Origin: Malus domestica
Lineage: Eukaryota; Streptophyta; Magnoliopsida; Rosales; Rosaceae
Assembly: GCF_042453785.1 (NCBI RefSeq)
Contig: NC_091670.1
Location: forward strand, 39,319,501 to 39,383,500
Direction of reading: 5' to 3'
DNA length: 64,000 nt
The position numbers and the translations under genes are program-made. The notes beneath the pieces were generated by a model. That model was not told where the DNA came from. It saw only the letters and a list, made by a program, of their open reading frames with translations, and did no database searches. How positions within the stretch are numbered: the stretch's first letter is position 1; every line of letters starts with the position of its first letter. This document shows positions 55,490 to 64,000 of the stretch, in pieces.

Positions 55490-58400
55490 CTATGATGCAT
55501 GGACACAGACACGGATACGGGGATACGACACGATACAACACGGGGATACGTCAAATTTCAAAAAATGAGGACACGATACGTCAGGGATACGGCAATTAAA
55601 AATATGTATAAATAAATAAAAATAAATATATCTAAAACATTATAAAATAAGCATTCAAATTTATTACTCAAGTTCAAATTTATTTCAATAAACTCTAAAC
55701 AGCTAGAAAGATAGTCCATCCAACAAGCAATTAGTCTTAAAACTTGAAAAAGTAAAAAGAACATCCAAACGAAATTAAAAAAAAAAAGTCTCATTCAACT
55801 TCCACGTTCATGATGTCTCCTCCATTAATCAAAGTAGTCTCCAATGACGGTTCATCAAGTGAAAGGTTAGCAATATCAAGCATCCCAACACTTTCTTCAC
55901 CCAAGTTTTCAAAGCCATCTCCTCCAACATCCCACAATTGAGTAACACCTTCTTTGTAGGTTGAGCTATTTCTTGATAAAAGACGAAGATTATTATGCAC
56001 AAATACCAAATCCTCGGCTCTTTGTGGTGTAATCTTGTTCCTTCTTAGTGAGTGAATAAAACTGTAAGTGCTCCAATTTCTTTCACAACAAGAGGAGGAA
56101 CAAGGTTGTCCAAGTAGCTTCAACGCTATGGATTGGAGACTAGGTGTAGAAGCTTCATGGACAATCCACCACATTACTGGTTCCAAATGAAACCTATCAT
56201 TCATAGAATCAATAGCTCCAAAGTCATTCAAGCACATAGAGAAAGAGGCATACTCCACATTGATACTTCTTCTAATTTCCTCATTGGAAAAGTATCTCTC
56301 AAAACACTTTTTCCTTTCAGTTGTAAGCTCAACATCTCGGTGTGGAGCAACCCGACTAGGGTCTTCTTGGAGCCATTCTGAACTATAATACCTAAAATAA
56401 AAGAAATAGCACTTTAAAAATATAATCATAAAGCTAAAGATTAATTTGGAAGAGTTTATAAGGATATTAGCAAAAGCATTACCTTGGATTTAATGAATGC
56501 GCCAAACAATGAAGTGGTGTGCTACTTTTAGTCCATCGCTCTAATAAAATGCGATACACCGCATCAAAAAAGCTGTTTTTTTCATGTAATGCCTTGCGCT
56601 CATTCCTGTAGATAGCAGCTTTCACCTTTTCAATCATAACATCCCACCACTCATACACCAAGTGAAGACAAGGCTTATCTGTGTCAGCCATTCTAATAGC
56701 CTCATATATTGGAGCTGTAAAGAAAAGAATATAATCAATCTTCTCCCAAAAGTACTCATCCAATATTTTTTGCTTCACCGTCATTGCTTTAACCAAATCA
56801 TCTTCTTTGTACAAAGCCCAATTCGGGCTAATCACCATTTGTTGTAAACCTTCCTTTACTTCCTTAAATCTTCTAAGCATCACAAGTGTGGAAGCAAATC
56901 TGAAAAAATTTTAAATTAGGATAGCTCATAATTGAATAAGAAAAAAAAAGGAAAAAAAGTGGAGAAAACAAACCTTGTTTCGGCAATGGAGAGCAACTTT
57001 AGTTTGCAATGTTCATTAAACATAGACAATCTCATGCTATGGTTCATAATAAAATTTTTTATGGACCAAACATCACCAGCAATAGTTGAAATCCAATTGC
57101 AGTCATCGTACGAAACATCTGTTTGTTTCGGAGAGCATATACTCTTCAAAGCAAGATTAAGAGTGTGAACAACACAGGGTGTCCAAAAGATATGGGGATA
57201 GTGGGCCTCAATAAGTAACCCAGCAGCTCTACAGACAGGAGCATTGTCAGTGATCACTTGAACAACATTTTCATGACCAATTTCTTTAATAGCTTCTGTA
57301 AGGAAGTTGGCAATACAATGCTTGTCTTTATATTCACCTTCACAATTAATTGCCCTCAAGAACATTGGCCCGCTTTCACAAGTTGCCATAATATTAATAA
57401 GTGGTCTCCTTTGTGCATCTGTCCACCCATCACTGCACAAACTTACACCTTTAGTGCTCCATGTGCGCTTGATTGGTTGGAGGCATTGCTCAATGTGACT
57501 CTTCTCTTGTTGCAAAAGAGTAGTCCGTAGTGCATTGTAACCTGGTGGAACATACCCTGGAAGTGTAGAAGCTCGAACATATGAGTTTCGATAGTGCGGA
57601 TTTCTTGCAAGGTTAAATGATAAGCCACATGTATAAAACATCCTTGCAACTTCAGCATCACACTGATCTCGAGCTTCCTTGTTAAAAGCTTTACTAAGAG
57701 GCCCACTTGTTCCCTTTCTCTTCTTTGGATCAAGATTCACTTCGGGTAGATCATAACAGAAAGAACCAGTATTGGGCAAAGAAACATTCTTAGGAGCAGA
57801 ACTCTTCAGCTTATATTCACACTCTCGAATTAACTTTTTCATTTCTGCAAGATTTTCATCAGTAACCTTGCTGCAAGGTGCGACCCCGTTTCCAGCCATT
57901 TTTAACAAATGAAACTTGACCCTAGAGTATGATCCTTTGTAAGTTTTCTGACAATAATTGCATTTAAATTCAGCATTCCCTCCTCCTCTTTTTCCCACTT
58001 TTTCGAGCTTTTTGACATACTTCCACAACGGAGTATGATAATTTTCAACAATCTCATCCGGATTAGCATTATCATCCGAATTAGCATTATCATCCGGATT
58101 AGCAATATCATTCGCATGATTATTAGGGTGATTCATTTTCCTAAATCAACAAACATATAAAGAGTAATAGTTAATCCACTGTAAAAACAAAGTTATTATA
58201 ATCTAAATATCCATACCACTACACAATAATATATTATAATATACAAAATACAATAATATTATAATAACAAAAAAAGTTAAAACAGAAAAGCAAAAGTCGT
58301 CAGATGGACTATGGGGAATGGATGGGTATTATTATTATAATATTATATTATTGTTCTTGGGGAATCAAATTGTCTTGGAATGGGTATTATAATGTTGTTG

Positions 58401-59006
58401 TCTTCCAATGGGTATTATAATATTGTTGTCTTCCAATGGGTTGAACTTGAAACTTGAATCAGTAAAGCTGAGACCTGAGACTGGTTAAAAAAACGAAAGC
58501 TCACTGGTCACCACCACTCACCAGGAGTTGCAGACAGAGACGAAGGAGACGACGGAGCAATTGTAGACGAAGAAGAGGGAGACGACGGCGCAGTTGCAGA
58601 TGGAGACGACGGGTCATGGAACAGTTGCAGATGACGGTCAACTGGGATTCGTGAAAGTCTCCCAAGCAGAGTGATTTCTGAGAGGTAAATCCGAATTTTA
58701 ATTTTTTTTTCTGATTATCCTCTGATTTTAGAGTGATTTCAGTTAACTAAGTTCGATCAAACACGATTCTATGCGGATTTTTTGTGATTTTTTTTCTGAT
58801 TATCCTCCTATTTCAGTTTCAAATGTATCCGAAAAGTAGGATACACGTATCTGGACAATACGATACGCGTATCTCGTTAGTCCCAACCGTATCCCTTCAC
58901 TCCAATACGTATCGGACGCGTATCCACGCGTATCATCCACGTATCCGTATCCTCAGCGTGTCAGATACGGGATACGGTCGCTTTCTCCCGTGTCCATGCA
59001 TCGTAG
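55490..59006 (-). mobile_element. hAT transposon with apparently complete transposase
   Basis: 3517 bp between perfect 8-bp duplications (ctggtaac). The terminal inverted repeats are CTATGATGCATGGACAC and CTACGATGCATGGACAC (one mismatch in 17). The subterminal regions on both sides are crowded with 'gatacg/cgtatc' motifs (left: 55510-55590; right: 58830-58985), likely transposase binding sites. The transposase gene reads on the minus strand. All parts expected of an autonomous element are present. Confidence 0.9.
55791..58136 (-). CDS. hAT-family transposase (BED finger, DUF659, hATC)
   Basis: Cut-and-paste transposase expected to act in the nucleus on the element's own ends. Join 58136..56974, 56899..56483 and 56391..55791: 2181 nt, 726 residues, no stop or frameshift seen. 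The N-terminus is Asn/Asp-rich with a 'ANPDDNA' repeat. A BED-type zinc finger follows (FKCNYCQKTYKGSYSRVKFHL, then C). The DUF659/catalytic region has SLCSDGWTDAQRRPLINIMA and QVITDNAPVC with the Asp residues of the RNase H-like fold, then WTPCVVHTLNL. The C-terminal hATC dimerisation domain has SCCERNWSTYSFIHSLRRNKI. Both introns are GT-AG and phase-consistent, each splitting an Arg codon after AG. The gene could be active, but a missense change cannot be excluded. Confidence 0.88.
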
Positions 59007-59014
59007 CTGGTAAC
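59007..59014. other. Right target-site duplication of the hAT element
   Basis: ctggtaac, identical to 55482-55489. Confidence 0.85.
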
Positions 59015-59021
59015 TACTCAT

Positions 59022-59469
59022 ACTTGAAGCAAAGGGAAACAAAGGCTACGGTTTGTGATAATACTTGAGATCGATTGTGGTTTTGATTTGTTTCCTAGGT
59101 CAATTTAAATGAAGAAGATGAAGAAGCACTGCAAGCACCGATTGACAGCTGCACACCACTTGCAAAAGAAGACGTAGTGCCAAAAGCTAAGCTTATAGCT
59201 AGTGGACCCCGTCTATGGGATGTATCGGTTCAATTATTGGAGAGTGGACAGCATTTCGAAAATCATTCAATCACATTCGTTTATCGTATATCGTGTTTTT
59301 TTCGGGTACTGTTTATATTCAATTTTAAATAAAAAAAATTATAATAATTTCTGATCGTACGATGTATCTTAAATAGATGTAATTGGATGATACCCAGGAT
59401 CTTCCTAAAGTTGAAACTGCAATTGGAAGTGTCAATTTAGGTAATTCGAGTGCAAGTCAACCCTAATTC
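59022..59469. other. Former UGT upstream region
   Basis: Likely the promoter side of the UGT pseudogene. A MITE relative ('cattcgtttatcgtatatcg...ggtactgtttatattcaattttaaat') lies at 59258-59412, shared with 24836-24996 and 25568-25765. No gene seen. Confidence 0.45.
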
Positions 59470-60100
59470 TAGACCCGGTAGTTTCTGACACGACATGAAA
59501 ACGACACGAAAATAACGAGTTTCGAGTCAATACGATAACTTATCGGATCATTATCGGGTTATCCATTAATAACGGGTTCTTAACGGGTACACACGCATGT
59601 AACACATGGGTAACCGGTTTCGACCCGTTAAGAAAATATTTATTTTGATAATTTTAAAGTTTAATTACTAAAAATTTATTATAAAATACAATAGCCATAT
59701 TAATATATACAATATATTCTATATTAAATTTATAGTTTTGTATTATTATTCTATATAATAAGTTTAAAAAAAAAAGTTTTAGTCATTATTTATTTTTATT
59801 ATGAGAGTTCCTTATTATCATTACTAGGATAAATTTTACTTAACATGTTGTTGTCCAAAATTAAAATAAACTAATATAGTATTTGTATAGGCAAGAACTA
59901 AGAAGACATACTTACAAGTATGAAAAATGTGAAAGAATATATAAACACTCGTGATTCATCATTATTCCTCCACGAGTAGATAATAGTTACACTTACATTA
60001 TCGTTTAAATTTTTAAAATTTTCCAAACCTTTATGAATAATGTTTTTTATTTGAGGGAAAAATTAATAAAATTAATAAAAATTATTGTAGAAATGTAAAA

Positions 60101-62999
60101 TGACACGCCCCGATCCCGATATTTCCCCAAATATCAGGATAGGCACGTGCTGGCCGACACCCGAGGGTGACGAAAGCCATTTATTGAGTGCAATTGCTGA
60201 AAACAAGGAATAAATAAGGTATATAAATATAAAAGAATAAAGAATATGCATTTAAGGAACGTGTTCAGAGCATACGACTAACTAGAATACTAAAAGAAAT
60301 AATATAAAATTGAATGAATAAAAGAATGGGTCCCACACCAAGAGGACTCGAATATGCCGATGCGGAAGTGCCTTGATGCCGGAATTGTATGCCTCGATTC
60401 TAAGTCCTGAAGGGGGCGCAAAACAAACATGAGTGGACCAAGTTGATATATATATAATAAAACAGTTATCAACGTACTAACCCCCAGGTTTTATGAAAAC
60501 ACATATATAATGTTAAACATAGGTTTTCCGAAACCTAGCATGCCGTGCAATGTCTCAAATCATTGAGTATTGAAGAAGTTATATCCATTTGAATCTTACC
60601 TAGTTTTCGGCGAGTCCGAAATATTTCAAGGCATTTTCCGGCCAAACCACGGTGATTTAGACGTCGTGTGAGATACCATTTTCTTTGTCTCTTCAAGGGC
60701 TACAACTTTCGTTTTTGTCTCGCTTAATTTCGTTGAGTAGTGATAAAGTTATGGCCGTTTAAAGTGGGGTGGTTTTCCGGCCAATTTTCCGGTTTTCTCT
60801 CCCATTGGGTCCGGCGACCCACCAAACCCAAGCCCTTTGGGCCTTCCCTGCCGAGCCCAACTCTTTTAGTTGTATGTGTTTTGGGCTAGGTGTGTGTGTG
60901 GGTTGTGTGGTGTATGTGTGTGGTGTGTGTGAGTGTGTTGTGCATGTGTCGTGGGTGTGTGTGTGTGTATGCATGCCGTGTGTGTGTGTGTGTGTAGTTG
61001 TGGTGCGTGTGTGTGTTTGGGCTTAGGCCCAAACCACTTTTCTTCACCCTAAACCCTTTTAACCTAAAAACTTTAGAATTCCAAAACCCAATAGATCATA
61101 ATCCTATTTAACCTAAACCTAAACCTTAATCCAGATTTCAAGCCTAAAACCTGTTAGACCTAATTTGACCGTTGACCCCCGGTCAACGTTGACTTTAGGG
61201 TTGACTTTTTGGGTTTTCGTCTGGGACCCTTCTTAGGGTAATTCGACGTTCTAAATCCATTTCCAATGTCTGTTTTCCCAAATTCAATTGTTAAAATACA
61301 GTTTTATTAATTGGACCATTTATGTGCTTTGGGGCAATTATTGGTGACGTTTCTTGTTCGTTAGTTTGCGTGGCTTTTCGGCGGCTAAGTATTGTGAGTG
61401 GACCCCTTCTAAAATGCATGTTTTATAGTAGAAATGCATACATGAAAGGTATGATTTGATGATTACGTTTTATGAAACGTTTTGTGAGATAACATGCTTA
61501 CTGAGGCTACTTTGAATTATTACTATTTTTCCTATAACCCGTGTTCTTATAGAATATATGATGGATGACGATATGATATTTAGAACATGTTTCGAACACC
61601 TCTTTATAGTATAGATGATGGATGACTTTATACTATGAAGTTGTTTTTCAATATATATACGTTCAATGGTTTTGTACTTACCTAGTGGTCCTTTCCGCTA
61701 CGGGACGTAGGGATAGATTCCGGTCCGTCCCGGGCGACGGTTTGGTGGGTCGCCGGACCCAATGGAGAGAAAGCTGGAAAATCGGCCGGAAAACCACCCC
61801 ACTTTAAACGGCCATAACTTTATCACTACTCAACGAAATTAAGCGAGACAAAAACGAAAGTTGTAGCCCTTGAAGAAACGAAGAGAATGGTACCTCACAC
61901 GACGTCTACATCACCGTGGTTTGGCCGGAAAATACCTCAAAATCTGTCGGACTCGCCAGAAACTGGGTAAGATTCAAATGGATATAACTTCTTCAATACT
62001 CAATGAAATTTAGTGAAACAAAAAGGAAAGTTGTAGTTCTCAGTGAGAGGAAGAGATTGATACCTTGCACGCCGGCCAACTCGCCGTGGTTTGACCGGAA
62101 ATTGCCTCGAAAGTGGCGGGTTCCTCGCCGGAAATCTGGGGAAGTCTCCCCGACGTATTTTCGTGTCCAAACCTTCATCAAAATCACATTTTAACAACCA
62201 CTAAGCCTTCTAGACTACAAGGAAGGAAGATTGAAGGGTGTTTTCGACTTACCTCGTCGGAATTCAAGTGCACCGTGACTGTGCACAGTGTGAAGAAGAG
62301 AGAGAGTGAGCTCGGAGAGGGGCAAGAAAGAAGGGAGGATCTGAGTGATGGTGATGGGTGCTGTCGTCTTCATTGATGTGGTGTGGAAGTGAGGGTTTGC
62401 AGGGAGGAAGGACACGGGTGAGAGGGAGAGAGATGTGTCGAGAGGGAGAGAATAAGGGAGAGAGCTAAGAGCAACTCCAGCGGATGCTGGTTGCTCGGGC
62501 GACAAGGGAGGAGAAAGGGCCTGAGGGCCGGTGGGAGCAGCTCCAGCGGGGAAGGGCCCGAGTGAGGGTGGGAGCCCGAGCGAAGGGGGGGTGGGGAGTC
62601 GACGGGCCTGTGGCCCGAGGGCTTTGCAATATTTTATGTTTTTTGTGTCAGAGAGAGAGTGTTTTTTGTGTTAGAGAGAGAGAGAGGATTTTTTATTATT
62701 TAAACAAACAAAAAAAACTATTATTTTAATTGCTTATTGCCAGGGGGGAGGGTTCCAAGGGTGGAGATGTAAATGGCAATTACTGTTCATTAATGGTAGT
62801 TACTATTCATTTAAGGCAGTTACTGTTTAATAGGGTGGATTGAATAGTGGATTGCCAGGGGGAGGGGCTCCATGGGTGGAATTGCTCTAAATGAGAGAAA
62901 GAGATACCGGGGGACAAAATAAAAGGGGTGGGCCCCTTGGGCTCACCAATTTAGGTCCAAAAACCATTTTTAAATAAAAAATGGGGTTGGGGTGTTTCA
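60101..62999. repeat. Large probable solo LTR, copy 2, internally rearranged
   Basis: Opposite orientation to copy 1 (46468-48853): starts TGACACGCCCCGATCC and ends GGGGTTGGGGTGTTTCA. The perfect 5-bp duplication taaaa flanks it (60096-60100 and 63000-63004). The outer parts follow copy 1 in reverse. A segment at about 60562-61690 runs in the other direction, so that blocks near 60562-60826 recur as inverted copies at 61735-62003. A MITE sits at 62469-62887 and a (TG)n tract at 60890-61015. No coding domain. Confidence 0.65.
62469..62887. repeat. Harbinger-like MITE nested in solo LTR copy 2
   Basis: Ends GAGCAACTCCAGCGG and CCATGGGTGGAATTGCTC are inverted, with TAA on both outer sides (62466-62468 and 62888-62890). 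A 3-bp TAA duplication is usual for PIF/Harbinger elements. GC-rich left half, AT-rich right half, non-coding. Confidence 0.6.
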
Positions 63000-63897
63000 T
63001 AAAAAATGTAAAAAAAATATACAATCACTCATAATGACAAACTTTACAACTTTCATGAAAGGGTCAGCTTTGAAATCCAACACTATAATTCATAAACCTT
63101 AAATTTATATTTAACCGTCGATTGCCATTTACGCTTTATTCATCTTACTGAATTTCATTTTAAAAATTTTCTTTTTTGAAAACATGATCATCTGGCGGAT
63201 GTTAGAAGATGAACGTTTCAGATCTTTGATATCACGTTTCGATATTTACGGTTAACTGAAATATAAGTTGATGTCGTATAGTTTGTAGAAACTTTATAAA
63301 CATCAAGCAATATTTTCACTAACGGTAAAACTCTGAATATAATATCAACGATCTAAACCATTCATCTTCCTGCATCTTTTAATGGATCAAGTTTTCAAAA
63401 AAGAGAATCTGAAAAAATAAAATTTGATGAGAACAATGAAGCGTAAATGTAAACAACAATCAACGATTAAATTTTGATCTATGATTTATATGATTATAGT
63501 GGTGAATTTCAAAGTTAAGCTCTTCATGAAAGTTGTAAAGCTTGTCATTACGAGCGTTATATATTTTTTCTATATTTTTTTACACCTCTACATTAATTTA
63601 AAAACTATTAAAGACTTTAGGTAAGTGAAAATATACTTAAAAGAAAAATGCGTTTTTATGTTTTGGATGTGACAATATGGTATGTATATACTTATTTAGT
63701 ATTATGTTTTTCATTTGATTATTGATTGGTTTAAAATATTTTTTCCTTAACGGGTAACGGCTCGGGTCATATTACCTGTTAATATTATCGGGTGGGGTCA
63801 ATTTACCCGTTTATTTTAACGGGTGTTACACGACATGACCCGTTAAAATATTGGATATGACACGAACACGAAAAACACGACACGAATGCCAGGTCTT

Positions 63898-64000
63898 CTT
63901 AATTCCAGGAGGTTACGACCCCTATAAACCATTGTGTTTAATCTGTTGTATCTTTCATGTAACCCCAGCCTGCTGTAAATTTCCTTATTTTGAGGAAGAG
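63898..64000. other. Window end, no feature seen
   Basis: Begins with the right target duplication of the hAT-like element; the remainder shows no recognisable feature. Confidence 0.3.

Larger units (their letters stand above)
54091..59021 (-). pseudogene. UDP-glycosyltransferase (UGT79-like), disrupted twice
   Basis: Family-1 UGT resembling anthocyanin/flavonol glycoside glycosyltransferases of the UGT79 group, cytosolic enzymes that transfer sugars to flavonoid glycosides. The start codon is 59019-59021 (MSSYQ). A 3.5-kb hAT element then interrupts the fifth to sixth codon, and the frame resumes at 55481 (LHIAMYPWFAMGHLTSYLHL). The catalytic His (equivalent of ...AMGHLT...) is present, as is Asp (FVFFDFTPWLP). 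The UDP-sugar (PSPG) box begins [14 protein letters not shown] and continues [14 protein letters not shown] and NVADQ in another frame. Compared with the family about 13 nt, including the Val-Gly-Cys codons, are missing near 54434, probably by slippage between two TTC triplets. The C-terminus extends to 54091 with no other stop. The rest is well kept, so loss looks recent. Confidence 0.9.
59470..63897. mobile_element. Non-autonomous hAT-like element, host of a nested solo LTR
   Basis: Ends TAGACCCGG and CCAGGTCTT are imperfect inverted repeats. The subterminal sequence is dense in 'acacgac', 'gacacga', 'aacgggt' and 'cgggtaa' motifs in opposite order at the two ends. The flanks cctaattc (59462-59469) and cttaattc (63898-63905) match at seven of eight bases. 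Without the 2.9-kb LTR inside it the element is about 1.5 kb, AT-rich and non-coding. Confidence 0.65.

Overview
This is plant nuclear DNA, most likely from a woody rosaceous species. Genes are spliced, introns are AT-rich, and much of the window is transposon sequence: Ty1/copia elements, a gene-carrying LTR derivative, hAT, Mutator-like and Harbinger-like elements, many MITEs, and SINEs of a type I associate with apple and pear. The species call is inference. I see no rRNA or tRNA genes and no CRISPR array.

Six host genes look intact. They are an LOB-domain transcription factor (1267-2464, minus, 2 exons), a WOX8/9 (STIMPY) homeobox gene (19022-21602, plus, 4 exons with a last coding exon of one codon plus stop), a RABA1-type Rab11 GTPase (32716-34591, plus, 2 exons), a small one-membrane-segment protein (35957-36304, minus), a PP28/HASPP28 phosphoprotein gene (37376-39153, minus, 8 exons), and a small four-exon gene I do not recognise (41864-42591, minus). 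Exon structures were built by hand; in every multi-exon gene the splice phases close and the total length is divisible by three. These genes are unrelated in function and each appears to be its own transcription unit.

Layout: 1-4.4 kb, SINE pieces, the LBD gene and a diverged tandem duplication upstream of it. 4.46-7.19 kb, a gag-less copia element (plus). 7.2-18 kb, gene-poor sequence with SINEs and MITEs. 18-21.6 kb, the WOX gene with a MITE in its leader region. 22.6-24.0 kb, a Mutator-like foldback carrying a broken AP2/ERF domain. 26.45-30.70 kb, a young gag-less copia element (minus). 31.4-42.6 kb, the gene-rich block with MITEs in an intron and between genes.

The right third, 39.7-63.9 kb, is a nest of mobile DNA. 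At 43.7-52.3 kb lies a non-autonomous LTR element (minus) with no recognisable gag or pol. Inside it are fragments of phototropin and allene oxide synthase genes, a 2.4-kb probable solo LTR, and, inside its 5' LTR, a 1.7-kb hAT-type element that itself holds exon fragments of a histidinol-phosphatase gene and a BPA1-type RRM gene. At 54.1-59.0 kb a UGT79-like glycosyltransferase is dead twice over: a 3.5-kb hAT element with an uninterrupted three-exon transposase sits in its fifth to sixth codon, and about 13 nt are missing from its UDP-sugar-binding box. At 59.5-63.9 kb a non-autonomous hAT-like element holds a second copy of the 2.4-2.9-kb LTR, part of which is inverted.

The most notable theme is repeated capture of host-gene exons by three different classes of non-autonomous element (LTR, hAT, Mutator-like) within 30 kb.
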